A stretch of 40,496 bases of DNA, taken from the NCBI GenBank assembly GCA_041581135.1, contig JBFGCM010000023.1, positions 1 through 40,496 of the forward strand, written 5' to 3'. Below the pieces are notes generated by a model. That model was not told the DNA's origin. It searched no databases and was given only the letters and a program-made list of their open reading frames with translations. The stretch is from JBFGCM01 sp041581135. Its GTDB lineage: Bacteria > Actinomycetota > Acidimicrobiia > Spongiisociales > UBA5794. The translations under genes and the position numbers were made by a program. Of the stretch, positions 24,471-32,175 are shown piece after piece (the first letter of the stretch is position 1; every line of letters starts with the position of its first letter).

Positions 24471-24501
24471 GGCATCCCGGGCGGCGGTAGGCTGCCGCGC
24501 C

Positions 24502-25344
24502 ATGGCTGCCACCGTCTCGTTCCTCTCGGATTTCGGTCTCGACGACGAGTTCGTCGGAGTCGTCCACGGCGTCATCGGACGTATCGCCCCGGACGTGACA
24601 GTGCTCGACATCACCCATGGCCTGCCCCGGGGAGACATCCGTGCCGGCGCGCTCGCCTTGCTCCGGGCCATCCAGTACATGCCCGAGGGCGTGGCACTGG
24701 CCGTCGTCGATCCCGGCGTCGGCACGGAGCGGCGTGCCATCGCCGCCCTTACCCCGTGGGGCCATTTCGTCGGCCCCGACAATGGACTGCTGGCCCCGGC
24801 TGTGGCGATGGTCGGCGGGGCGTCCGCCATCGTGTCGCTGGAGGATCCCCGCTTTCGCCTCCCGGCGGCAGGGGCCACATTCCACGGCCGAGACCTGTTC
24901 GCACCGGCGGCGGCGGTGCTGGCCTCGGGCGAGGCCACGCTCGAGGACCTCGGTCCACCGGTTCCCGAAGGGGCGGTGACGCCGTTACTGCTGCCGTTGG
25001 TGGAGACGGCGGACGGCATGGTGAGCGGAGAGGTGTGGTGGGTCGATGGATTCGGCAACGCCCAGACCAACGTCACACCGGAAGACCTCACCGCGACGGG
25101 GGCCAGGCCCGGCGCCCCGGTTCGGCTGGTGGTCGGAGGAGTGGGATACGACCTCATGTGGGCCACGGCCTACGGCGACGTGGCCGAGGGGGAGGGTCTC
25201 GTGCACGTCGACTCGTACGGGCACGTGGCAATCGCGGTGAGGGGCGGCCGTGCCGACGAGGGCTTTCCGATAGCAGAGGGTGTCGCAGTCCAGCTCGGCG
25301 TGTCCACGCGCCGGCCCGGCCCTGAGATCACGGCGACTGGGTGA
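24502..25344 (+). CDS. SAM hydroxide adenosyltransferase (DUF62 family)
   Basis: 280 residues from the ATG at 24502. Diagnostic blocks of the SAM_HAT/fluorinase-fold family are FLSDFGLDDEFVGVVHGVI, the Asp-rich DITHGLPRGDI, AVVDPGVGTERRAI, FVGPDNGLLAPA, FHGRDLFAPAAAVL and the C-terminal VDGFGNAQTNV. These enzymes cleave S-adenosylmethionine with water to adenosine and methionine; related halogenases use Cl or F instead. The residue pattern here is that of the hydrolytic group, as no chlorinase-type insertion is apparent. Its biological role in bacteria is not well known. It follows the LuxR gene by 31 bases and its 3' end overlaps a tiny opposite-strand frame. Confidence 0.9.
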   Translation: MAATVSFLSDFGLDDEFVGVVHGVIGRIAPDVTVLDITHGLPRGDIRAGALALLRAIQYMPEGVALAVVDPGVGTERRAIAALTPWGHFVGPDNGLLAPAVAMVGGASAIVSLEDPRFRLPAAGATFHGRDLFAPAAAVLASGEATLEDLGPPVPEGAVTPLLLPLVETADGMVSGEVWWVDGFGNAQTNVTPEDLTATGARPGAPVRLVVGGVGYDLMWATAYGDVAEGEGLVHVDSYGHVAIAVRGGRADEGFPIAEGVAVQLGVSTRRPGPEITATG

Positions 25345-25417
25345 CCGCCTGGATGATGAACGCCGCCAGTATCAGCGCAATCAGGCCGATCACGACGAAG
25401 GCGGTGACGGGTCTCAT
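25328..25417 (-). CDS. Candidate 29-residue single-helix membrane peptide
   Basis: A complete small frame from ATG 25417 to TGA 25328 encodes MRPVTAFVVIGLIALILAAF then IIQAVTQSP: a positively charged start, one hydrophobic helix of about 20 residues and a polar tail. It overlaps the last 17 bases of the SAM adenosyltransferase gene and otherwise fills the gap before the glutaredoxin-like gene. An AGGG lies about ten bases upstream, a weak ribosome site. Such single-pass peptides are common but are usually missed by annotation. It could also be chance, as GC-rich antisense often gives hydrophobic frames. Confidence 0.35.
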   Translation of the reverse strand: MRPVTAFVVIGLIALILAAFIIQAVTQSP

Positions 25418-25422
25418 CGTGG

Positions 25423-25680
25423 GTGGACCCTAGCGTGGCCCGCCGGCTGATCTTCTACACCAAGGAGGCGTGTCCGTTGTGCGAGACGGGCTGGGATCTG
25501 CTGCGAGGTCCGGCGCGCCGTCTCGGCGTGGTCATCGACCAGACCGTGGAGGTGCCGGACGAGTTCGCCAGCCGATTGCCGGTAGTGGTCGATGGCCGGG
25601 GCAACGTGGTCATCGAAGGGCGCTGGGGCAGGGCCGCAGCGTGGGTGGCCATGCTGCGGGTGCGTCTGGCACGAAAGTGA
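25423..25680 (+). CDS. Glutaredoxin-like (DUF836) protein
   Basis: 85 residues from a GTG at 25423; a second GTG at 25435 starts just before RRLIFYTKEACPLCE. It has a beta strand leading to the redox motif CPLC (C17, C20), a helix (ETGWDLLRGPARRLG), a cis-proline strand SRLPVVVDGRGN and a C-terminal helix WGRAAAWVAMLRVRLARK. Small thioredoxin-fold proteins of this type reduce disulfides or mixed disulfides with low-molecular thiols. In an actinobacterium the partner thiol would be mycothiol, consistent with mshA in this window. Its stop TGA shares a base with the start ATG of rex (TGATG), so it is probably cotranscribed with the redox regulator. Confidence 0.78.
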   Translation: MDPSVARRLIFYTKEACPLCETGWDLLRGPARRLGVVIDQTVEVPDEFASRLPVVVDGRGNVVIEGRWGRAAAWVAMLRVRLARK

Positions 25681-26378
25681 TGCGAGCCGCGGCGGCTATC
25701 CAGGATTTGGCAGAACGGCGCGTCGCTAACCTCTGGTTGGTGCGTTCTCCCATTCCAGCGGCCACGGTCTCTCGCTTGCCGATCTACCTCCGAGTGCTCG
25801 GCAACCTGCCCAAGACGCAGGAAACCGTATCTTCCGAGCAGCTCGCTGCCGCCAGTGGCGCCAACTCGGCGCAGGTGCGCAAAGATCTCTCGTATCTCGG
25901 TAGTCACGGAGTCCGGGGTGTCGGCTATGTCGTCGAGGAACTCCGGGTGCAGGTGGAGCGTGCCCTTGGTCTGAGCGCCGACATGGCCGTGGCGATCATC
26001 GGCGCCGGCAACCTCGGTTCTGCCCTCGCCAACTACAAGGGCTTCAACCAGTGGGGGTTTCGCGTCGCCGGGGTGTTCGACGTAGACCTCGCTCGGGTCG
26101 GCAGCCCGGCGGATGGGCTCACCGTGGAGCACGTGTCTGAGCTGGAACGAGCTGTCGCCGAACGAATTATCACGATCGGCGTCATCGCCACCCCCTGGGC
26201 GGCGGCACAGGACGTGGCCGATCGGCTCGTCGCCAGCGGGGTGCGTTCGATCTTGAACTTCGCTCCGACGGTGCTACACGTTCCCGAGGGCGTCGAAGTG
26301 CGCCGGGTTGACCTCTCCACCGAGCTGCAGATCCTCAGCTTCCACCTCAAGCGGATGACGGTGACACCCGGGTCCTAG
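25680..26378 (+). CDS. rex: Redox-sensing transcriptional repressor Rex
   Basis: 232 residues from the ATG at 25680, overlapping the glutaredoxin-like stop by one base. Rex proteins normally begin shortly before the IPxATVxRLPxYLR motif, so a GTG at 25740 that precedes SPIPAATVSRLPIYLR is an alternative start. The winged-helix DNA-binding domain includes SSEQLAAASGANSAQVRKDL. The NAD(H)-binding Rossmann core is VAIIGAGNLGSALANYKGFN, followed by VFDVDLARVG; the C-terminal swap helix is LSTELQILSFHLKR. Rex senses the NADH/NAD ratio and represses respiratory or fermentation genes. It is convergent with, and overlaps by four bases, the bc-type operon. I did not find a convincing TTGTGA-N6-TCACAA operator in the window. 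Confidence 0.92.
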   Translation: MRAAAAIQDLAERRVANLWLVRSPIPAATVSRLPIYLRVLGNLPKTQETVSSEQLAAASGANSAQVRKDLSYLGSHGVRGVGYVVEELRVQVERALGLSADMAVAIIGAGNLGSALANYKGFNQWGFRVAGVFDVDLARVGSPADGLTVEHVSELERAVAERIITIGVIATPWAAAQDVADRLVASGVRSILNFAPTVLHVPEGVEVRRVDLSTELQILSFHLKRMTVTPGS

Positions 26379-26860
26379 GCGTCGGCTTCGCTCTCCTCGA
26401 GCCGATTCATGGCGGCGAGGAACACCAGGAAGAGGACGAACGAGGCGATCATCAGCGCCGTGGCCGGGATTCGGGTCTCGACGGAGTTCAGACCCTCGAC
26501 CAGCCTGGGGCGCAGGCCCCGTGGCGCGTAGATCACGAAGAGCATCGATCCGATGGCCAGCCAGCCCGTGGTCGCCGCTCCGGTGATGAGGAACGCCATC
26601 CGCTTCCCCATGTTGGTGTAGAGCACCAGGTAGCCGCTGCCCAGGAAGGCGGCGACCGAGACGATCGTGATGAGCAGGCCCCGGGTAGCGATGGAGAACG
26701 CCGTCACCTCACCGGTGTCGGGGTCGATCTGCTTGAAGATGCTGTCGTAGAGGTCGCCCAGGGCCCCGCGGACCGGCGGGATGAACGCCAGGATGGTGAT
26801 GATGATGCTGAGCACTCCCAGCTTCTCCAGGGTGGTGAGACCCCGCTCATCGGACAGCAT
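26375..26860 (-). CDS. Three-to-four-helix membrane protein of bc-type operon
   Basis: 161 residues from ATG 26860, whose A is shared with the TGA of the upstream diheme cytochrome gene (TGATG), so it is translationally coupled. Hydrophobic segments lie at about residues 13-30 (LGVLSIIITILAFIPPV), 58-80 (LLITIVSVAAFLGSGYLVLY), 88-110 (MAFLITGAATTGWLAIGSML) and 130-152 (ALMIASFVLFLVFLAAM). No heme or iron-sulfur motif is visible. I do not recognise the family. The position as last gene of the operon suggests a small accessory subunit of the cytochrome complex. Its stop overlaps rex by four bases. Confidence 0.65.
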   Translation of the reverse strand: MLSDERGLTTLEKLGVLSIIITILAFIPPVRGALGDLYDSIFKQIDPDTGEVTAFSIATRGLLITIVSVAAFLGSGYLVLYTNMGKRMAFLITGAATTGWLAIGSMLFVIYAPRGLRPRLVEGLNSVETRIPATALMIASFVLFLVFLAAMNRLEESEADA

Positions 26861-28341
26861 CACAGGCTCCTCTCGTATGCCACGATCAGCTCGATGTCTT
26901 CCCGGCTGAGGATCTGACCGAAGCCGGGCATCCAGCCCCGGCCCAGGCCATTGATGCCGAAGTTCACGGCATTCTCGGATCCGCGAATGATGAAGTCGAT
27001 GTGGTCGTCGGGATTCGGGAACTGGACGAGCGTCCGGCCGCCGTCCAGGGCAGGGCCCCACGCCCCGGAGCCCTGGCCACGTTGGAAGGTCGAGCCCGCC
27101 GAGTATCCGGCGGTGTGGCACCGGGCGCAGTAGGCGTTGAAGAGGCCGACCGCGCGCTCGGCGTCGGCGAGGTTGCCATCGAAGGCGTCGTCGGCGACTT
27201 GCTGGAAGTCGACATCCCAGAGCTGCTTCTCCGCCGCCTCCTCGAGGAAGTCGATGCCGCGTTGCACATTCGCCAGGAACACGTCCTGGCGCTCGCTCGT
27301 GATCCGCAGGTTGAGCACGAGGGTGTCGAGGGTCACCAATCGGGCCTCGATCGCGGCGAGGTCGGAGATCGGTGCCCCTCCGGCGTCGCGATTCGTGAAG
27401 GCGTCGGTGGGATCGAGCTCGATGGTCAACGACTCCGTTCCCGTGGCTTCGGCAGCCAGATTGAAGAGGTCGGCGATGGTCGCTTCTGCGGTGTCGGTGA
27501 GCCCGTCCCGGTCCGCGTCGGCTCCCTCAACGTCGCAGCCTTGCTTGGCGAGTGCCGCCGAGGCGTCGGTGCAGGTGCCGTCACCTGCCAGCGCAGTGCG
27601 GATCAGTGTCGGCGTTTCCCCGACCACAGCGAACACCGTGGGCGCGTCTTGGATGGCTGCTTTCTCCGCCTCCAACTCGGCGAGCTGCTCGGCAACGGCG
27701 TCCCCGCCGGCGGCGACGCGGCCGAGGGCTTGGGTGACCGCCGGCTCCACTTCGGCGACCGCCTGCGCCTGCGGTATCTGGATGTGCCGGAGGAAGGCGA
27801 TCACCTGGTCCACCTCTTGGGAGGTCATGCCACCGCCGCCTTCGAGACCATTCGCCGGCATCGGCGTTCCGGCCCGGCCGAACACGATCCAGTATCGAAT
27901 CTCGTCCTCCGAGTAGCGGTAGAACACGTCGTTGATGGATGGTGCAGCCCAGCTCGTGGAGATCCCGCTGCGAGCTTCCGTGAACGTGGCACCACCACCG
28001 CCGCCGTCTATCCCGTGGCACTGGTAGCAGCTGAAGTTGGTGTACCACTTCTCGCCTTCCTCGATGTCGAGTTCGTGGAAGGCCTCTTCGGCATTGGCTT
28101 GGCGGTTGGATTCGCTCAGGTAGTAGACGGGCAGGGTGATGGCGAGCACGGCCGAGACGACCACTGCGACGCCGAGGACGCGGGTGAGGCGGCCGGACTC
28201 GAGCTCGTCATCGGAGAGGAACGCCTGCTGGTTCATCGGTGTGGGCTCGGGGGCACGCTCGGTGGCCCGGCCCTTGCTGAGCAGATACCCCGCCCACACC
28301 AAGACGGCGGCGACGGCGATGGCTACGACGATGCCGCCCAC
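26860..28341 (-). CDS. Membrane-anchored diheme cytochrome c
   Basis: 493 residues from a GTG at 28341 (GGGGG six bases upstream). Two N-terminal helices (VVAIAVAAVLVWAGYL; VLGVAVVVSAVLAITLPVYY) anchor it. Two class I heme c sites follow: C105-YQ-C108-H109 with a likely axial M161 (GTPMPANG), and C405-AR-C408-H409 with M471 (RGWMPGFG). Between them is a coiled-coil or helical insert of about 200 residues with an Asp-rich loop DADRDGLTDTAE (275-286), like a calcium site, and a Cys pair C257/C269. It would take the place of cytochrome f or c1, passing electrons from the Rieske centre onward. Downstream of the Rieske gene in the operon. Confidence 0.85.
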   Translation of the reverse strand: MGGIVVAIAVAAVLVWAGYLLSKGRATERAPEPTPMNQQAFLSDDELESGRLTRVLGVAVVVSAVLAITLPVYYLSESNRQANAEEAFHELDIEEGEKWYTNFSCYQCHGIDGGGGGATFTEARSGISTSWAAPSINDVFYRYSEDEIRYWIVFGRAGTPMPANGLEGGGGMTSQEVDQVIAFLRHIQIPQAQAVAEVEPAVTQALGRVAAGGDAVAEQLAELEAEKAAIQDAPTVFAVVGETPTLIRTALAGDGTCTDASAALAKQGCDVEGADADRDGLTDTAEATIADLFNLAAEATGTESLTIELDPTDAFTNRDAGGAPISDLAAIEARLVTLDTLVLNLRITSERQDVFLANVQRGIDFLEEAAEKQLWDVDFQQVADDAFDGNLADAERAVGLFNAYCARCHTAGYSAGSTFQRGQGSGAWGPALDGGRTLVQFPNPDDHIDFIIRGSENAVNFGINGLGRGWMPGFGQILSREDIELIVAYERSL

Positions 28342-28373
28342 TCAGCCCCCGATGCCGTTCCAGTCGACCTGCA

Positions 28374-29210
28374 TCAGTTGCACGTCGGTCCCTGCGGGTA
28401 GGCGATGGATTTGTCGCGGGCGCGAGCGGTCTGGATCACCTGTCCGGTGTCCACGATGAGATCGCCGGTGTCGTTCACCGTCACCACGAAGCGGTCCATG
28501 TTGCGGGGCGCCGGTCCGTCCACATACTCGCCGTGGAAGTTGTACTTCGAACCGTGGCATGGGCACTCGAAGCCTTGCGAGGACTCGCACGACGGCACCC
28601 GGCATCCGAGGTGGACACAGCGCTGCCACAGGGCCGAGAGCCCTCCGGCGACCACCGGCATGCCGGCGAACACCGTGTCCTCCAGGTCGGCCTGGAAGGG
28701 CACGATCCACGATTGGGCGGACGCCACGAACTTCGGGGTGACGCTGCCGTCGGCGTTGTTCACCTCGAGGAGGATCTCGTCCACATTGCCGACGCTGACC
28801 GGGGTTCCGAACCCGCCCTTGAGCTTGGGCCACAGGAAGGCGAGCGAGGCAATCGTGAACTGGGCAAGAAAGATCCCGAAGATACCGAGCAGTGAGCGGT
28901 TCATGAACTGCCGCCGCGTGACATCGAACTCGGTTTGGGAGATCGTCTCGCGCTCCATGAGCGGATCGGCCTCCGGCACAGGCGGCGCCTCGTGCTCGTC
29001 GACGGTGGCGACGTCGGCGAGTGCAGTCGCCTGGAGCACCGCCGCCTTGTTGTCGCGACGCTCGCGGTCGCGCCGTACCGTGCGCCGGCTCATCCTGCCG
29101 ACCGTCTCAGCAGCCGGCTTGCCGCGGCGGGCGGTGATCGTCATCACGCCGGCGACGATCACCACGGCGACGCCGAGGAGCGACAGTACGAAGATCTGCG
29201 TCGTGCTCAA
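28374..29210 (-). CDS. qcrA: Rieske iron-sulfur protein of bc-type complex
   Basis: 278 residues from a TTG at 29210; TTGA overlaps the stop of the upstream cytochrome b C-terminal gene by four bases. Ligands for the 2Fe-2S cluster are C198 and H200 (CVHLGC) and C216 and H219 (CPCHGS), with C203/C218 as the disulfide. An N-terminal helix (IFVLSLLGVAVVIVAGVM) and a second one (LLGIFGIFLAQFTIASLAFL) follow a twin-arginine-like TRRQFMNR, as in actinobacterial three-helix Rieske proteins exported by Tat. The PAPRN loop and VTVNDTGDLIVDTG complete the fold. It accepts electrons from the quinol at the Qo site. Confidence 0.93.
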   Translation of the reverse strand: MSTTQIFVLSLLGVAVVIVAGVMTITARRGKPAAETVGRMSRRTVRRDRERRDNKAAVLQATALADVATVDEHEAPPVPEADPLMERETISQTEFDVTRRQFMNRSLLGIFGIFLAQFTIASLAFLWPKLKGGFGTPVSVGNVDEILLEVNNADGSVTPKFVASAQSWIVPFQADLEDTVFAGMPVVAGGLSALWQRCVHLGCRVPSCESSQGFECPCHGSKYNFHGEYVDGPAPRNMDRFVVTVNDTGDLIVDTGQVIQTARARDKSIAYPQGPTCN

Positions 29211-30130
29211 AAGTCGAAGAACAACCCATCTACCCAGGGGAACGTGAAGTTGAACCCGGGGCCTCGGAAGAAGGAACCGAAGATCGTCAGGATGCCGGAG
29301 GACATGACGAAGAACGTGAAGATCATGATTGCCAGCTTACGGTCGTTGGGGCGTACCGAAGGATTGCGGTCTACGTACGGAACGATCGCCAGTCCGGCCA
29401 GGCCGAGGCCGGGGATCAGCACGCCGGCCACCTGGGGATCGAAGTAGGACAGCAGCTCCTGCAGGCCGAGGAAGTACCACGGTGCCTTGGACGGGTTCGG
29501 CTGCTCGTTGAAGTTGGCCAGCTCGAGCAACGGAGCGTCCACGAACACCGAAAAGACGAACAAGAAGGCCGTACACACCATCAGCGCCACGAACTCCGCC
29601 GCCACCAAGTGGGGCCATGTGTTGACCTTGTCCTGGGGCTCCTTGCGGACGCCCTGGATGGGACTGGATTTGACGACGGTCAGCAGCCGCTGCGTGCGCA
29701 CGCCCTCGGGTACGGCCGGAGCCGCCTTCGGCGCCGGGGCGGCGGCAGCCGCAGGAGCGGCGCCACCACCTGCCGCTGCGGCGGCGGGCGCAGGGCCTCC
29801 GGCGATGGGCGTGCCCGTTGCTTTGGCCATCGCGGCGCGACTCTTCTCCAGGAGCTCTTCCGGAACACCGGCGTCGATCGCCGCCTGCCACTTCGCCTCG
29901 GCCTCGGGATCCGGGCCGGCAGCGGCGGCGGCCGCGGGTGACGGGGCGGCCTCGGCCGCAGGGGCGTCGGCGGTGGGGGTGGCCTCGGGCGTAGGGGCGT
30001 CGGCGGCGGTTGCGGGAGGCGGCGGCGCCTCGCCCTTCATCTCGGCCAACACCTCCTCGACGTCACGTCCTTCGGCCTTGGCGCGCGCTTCGGCGGAGCG
30101 ACGGAGGAGGTGTTCGGGTAGGTCAGCCAT
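29207..30130 (-). CDS. Cytochrome b C-terminal half (subunit IV-like) with Ala/Pro-rich N-terminal extension
   Basis: 307 residues. The Qo-site hallmark APWYFLGLQELLSYF (216-230) and RPNDRKLAIMIFTFF (260-274) identify the C-terminal domain of cytochrome b, with three helices. Unusually, the first 165 residues form an Ala/Pro-rich leader bearing a helix module PEHLLRRSAEARAKAEG with DVEEVL (5-28) and a shorter relative VPEELLEKSRAAMAK (89-103). The same module occurs at the N-terminus of the CcoP-like cytochrome at 38096. A separate subunit IV is a b6f/Bacillus-type trait, unlike the fused QcrB of most Actinobacteria. Fifteen bases separate it from the cytochrome b6-like gene upstream. Confidence 0.85.
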   Translation of the reverse strand: MADLPEHLLRRSAEARAKAEGRDVEEVLAEMKGEAPPPPATAADAPTPEATPTADAPAAEAAPSPAAAAAAGPDPEAEAKWQAAIDAGVPEELLEKSRAAMAKATGTPIAGGPAPAAAAAGGGAAPAAAAAPAPKAAPAVPEGVRTQRLLTVVKSSPIQGVRKEPQDKVNTWPHLVAAEFVALMVCTAFLFVFSVFVDAPLLELANFNEQPNPSKAPWYFLGLQELLSYFDPQVAGVLIPGLGLAGLAIVPYVDRNPSVRPNDRKLAIMIFTFFVMSSGILTIFGSFFRGPGFNFTFPWVDGLFFDF

Positions 30131-30145
30131 CTGATCGTCCTCGGC

Positions 30146-30922
30146 TCATAGCGGTCCCGAGATGCCGCCGTCCTTGCGAACCCTCCAGAAGTGGACGGCC
30201 ATGAAGACGACGATGATGAACGGCAGGAACAACACGTGAAGGACGTACCACCGCAGCAGCGTGTCGGCGGTGATCTGTACCCCGCCGACCAGGGCGAAGC
30301 TCACCTGGTTGCCGAACACCGGCGTGTACGCCGCCATGTTCGAACCGACGGTCACGGCCCAGAGTGCCAACTGATCCCAAGGCAGCAGGTAGCCGGTGAA
30401 CGAGAGCAGCAACGTCAGGAGCAGAAGTACGACTCCGATGACCCAGTTGAACTCACGAGGTGGCTTGTAGGCGCCGTGATAGAACACACGCGACATGTGG
30501 AGGAACACGGTGAGCACCATGAGGTGGGCGCCCCACCGGTGCATGTTCCGAACGAGCTGTCCGAACGCGACGTCGGTGGCGAGCGCCGCGATGTCGTTGA
30601 ACGCCGCCGGCGAGGTCGGCCGGTAATAGAACATCAGGAAGATGCCGGTGATCGTCAGGAGGATGAAGAGGAAGAAGCTGAGGCCGCCCAGGCACAGCGT
30701 GTAGGAGAGCCGGACCCCGTGCCGTTTCACCTTCACCGGGTGCAGGTGGTACAGCACGTTGTTCATGATCACATAGGACCGGTTGCGGGGGCTGTCGCTG
30801 TAGCCCGCCCGGAACGGGGAGCCCGGCCTGAAGATGCTTTCCCAGGCGCTGCTGCTGCGGACGGCATCCGCCGCCTGCTCAACACGCTGGCGCAGGCCGA
30901 CGCGACCGTGCCCGTTCGCCAC
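30146..30922 (-). CDS. qcrB: Cytochrome b6-like N-terminal half with probable heme ci cysteine
   Basis: 258 residues from a GTG at 30922; AGGAGG lies about ten bases upstream. The protein carries four helices with two pairs of heme b ligands: H128/H142 (NMHRWGAHLMV, FLHMSRVFYHG) and H229/H244 (LHVLFLPF, AVHFWRVR). The second pair has 14 intervening residues, as in b6f rather than 13 as in bc1. C77 in TLCLGGLSFF aligns with the YCLGG cysteine that binds heme ci in cytochrome b6. SFTGYLLPWDQ is also a b6 signature. This gene starts the cytochrome part of the operon and oxidises menaquinol with the Rieske protein. Confidence 0.9.
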   Translation of the reverse strand: MANGHGRVGLRQRVEQAADAVRSSSAWESIFRPGSPFRAGYSDSPRNRSYVIMNNVLYHLHPVKVKRHGVRLSYTLCLGGLSFFLFILLTITGIFLMFYYRPTSPAAFNDIAALATDVAFGQLVRNMHRWGAHLMVLTVFLHMSRVFYHGAYKPPREFNWVIGVVLLLLTLLLSFTGYLLPWDQLALWAVTVGSNMAAYTPVFGNQVSFALVGGVQITADTLLRWYVLHVLFLPFIIVVFMAVHFWRVRKDGGISGPL

Positions 30923-30984
30923 TTCTCGTGTCCTCCTCGTCCTCAGTCTTCAGTCTTGTCGAATCGAGCCCGGCTGCAAAGCCC

Positions 30985-31431
30985 TCACCAGCGCATGCCG
31001 TATGAGTAGCCGTTCTTGAAATCTCGTTGCCCGCTGTCGATTTCCCACGGCGCGATGCCCGCCTCCTCGCTCTGGTCGGCCAGCGAGCCCTCGAACTTGC
31101 CCAAGGTGATGACGCCGGTGGGGCAGCGATCGATGCACAACGCGCATCGGGTGCACTCGTCCTCATCGACGATGAACATCCCGATCGCGCCTTCCGACTC
31201 GCTCGGATGCGCCACGTTGGTGGCTTCTGCCACTGCCTCGACGGAGATGTAGTGGATGCACTTCCATGGGCAGATGTCGACGCACCCCTCGCACAGGATG
31301 CACTCGGACTGGTCGATGTGCAGGAACTGCTTGGGCTTCACCGCGGCGGTCATGTAGGAGCTGTCGACCGCGGCGAGCTGATAGTCGTCGCGCATCGGTG
31401 GGATCTCGAACCAGATGTCGGTCTTCGCCAT
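30985..31431 (-). CDS. 2x[4Fe-4S] ferredoxin in the bc-type operon
   Basis: 148 residues. Two complete cluster motifs, CILCEGCVDICP (C44, C47, C50, C54) and CTRCALCIDRCP (C93, C96, C99, C103), are separated by 39 residues that include a small HYISVEAVAEA insert. The second CIDRCPTGVITLG is followed by a 30-residue tail rich in acidic residues, NGYSYGMRW at the end. It resembles the 8Fe ferredoxin subunits of respiratory complexes rather than free 2[4Fe-4S] ferredoxins. It sits three bases downstream of the four-helix membrane protein and 62 bases before the cytochrome b6-like gene, in the same direction. Its presence in a bc operon suggests it donates or accepts electrons at the complex, possibly at heme ci. 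Confidence 0.88.
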   Translation of the reverse strand: MAKTDIWFEIPPMRDDYQLAAVDSSYMTAAVKPKQFLHIDQSECILCEGCVDICPWKCIHYISVEAVAEATNVAHPSESEGAIGMFIVDEDECTRCALCIDRCPTGVITLGKFEGSLADQSEEAGIAPWEIDSGQRDFKNGYSYGMRW

Positions 31432-31434
31432 GGC

Positions 31435-32055
31435 TCAGGAACCTCCGCCCGCTGTCTCGGCGAACGGTCGCGCCGGCTTCACCAAGGGTCGGCCGTACTC
31501 GGAGATCTCCACCGGAGGTGGTCCGGATTGGAGTTGCTTCTGTCGCTCTTGCCACCGAATCATGATGCCCGCTGTGCCCACCAGCACGATGGCGGAGTAC
31601 GTACCGGACACGATGTCCTTGATGGCGGAGTACGAAATCTGAATGTCGTTGTTCAGCACGAGCCACGGCGGGATCGTGAACGCGACCCGCTGCGGCGTCC
31701 ACTCGAGTTCGGACTGCGTGAGCGTCAACCACTCGTTGGGGATGATGCCGAACAGGATCATCATCTGGAGCGTGAACAGGGCGGCGCCGACGCTGGCTCG
31801 GGCCCACGTCAGCGGGCGGTCGTAGAGGTAGGCGAGCACCACGCCGATGATGGCGAGTTGGCCGCCGGCCAGCGCAGTGATCTGGCCGATGAGGACCAGC
31901 GTCCAGTGCCGGGGGATGGCGGGGTAGATCTCCTGGCCGAGACCGTCGACCTCGGGGAGACCGGTGAAATGCGCCCACAGCACTCCCACCGTGAGAACGA
32001 CGAGTCCGACGGCGACGGCGGCGATACCGAGGTTCCGTCGTTTCCGTTCATCCAA
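31435..32055 (-). CDS. Four-helix membrane protein, first gene of bc-type operon
   Basis: 206 residues from a TTG at 32055 with GGAGG (32064-32068) eight bases upstream. An ATG at 32094 is also in frame but has no ribosome site and overlaps the likely -10 element. Hydrophobic segments: LGIAAVAVGLVVLTVGVLWA, WTLVLIGQITALAGGQLAII, ARASVGAALFTLQMMILFG and DIVSGTYSAIVLVGTAGIMI. Between helices is an acidic loop with NEWLTLTQSELEWTPQRVAF. No known cofactor motif is seen. I cannot name the family. Being cotranscribed with a ferredoxin and a b6f-type complex, it may anchor the ferredoxin at the membrane. Confidence 0.65.
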   Translation of the reverse strand: MDERKRRNLGIAAVAVGLVVLTVGVLWAHFTGLPEVDGLGQEIYPAIPRHWTLVLIGQITALAGGQLAIIGVVLAYLYDRPLTWARASVGAALFTLQMMILFGIIPNEWLTLTQSELEWTPQRVAFTIPPWLVLNNDIQISYSAIKDIVSGTYSAIVLVGTAGIMIRWQERQKQLQSGPPPVEISEYGRPLVKPARPFAETAGGGS

Positions 32056-32092
32056 GGCGCCGACCTCCGCGTCACGTCGCTGGCCCGGCCGC

Positions 32093-32121
32093 ATTGTACG
32101 CGCGCACGTGGCCGTGCGAAA
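32093..32121 (-). promoter_or_regulatory. Candidate promoter and operator of the bc-type operon
   Basis: On the minus strand a TACAAT (-10) lies at 32098-32093, with a start site expected near 32086 and the TTG start at 32055. The -35 would be at about 32121-32116 and is weak (no clear hexamer). Overlapping it is a perfect 6-4-6 inverted repeat, CGCACG-TGGC-CGTGCG (32103-32118), typical of an operator where a dimeric regulator blocks RNA polymerase. The sequence is not the known Rex site, so the regulator is unidentified. Confidence 0.4.
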
Positions 32122-32175
32122 TTCATCGAGTGGGACCGCTCGCCATCCACCTCTTGCGGTCCGAGGAGCTGCTGG

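Noticed and set aside
24502..25344. Fluorinase or chlorinase of the same fold
   Set aside because: No halogenase-specific insertion is evident and the gene lacks a halogenated metabolite cluster; the pattern is that of the common SAM-hydrolysing group.
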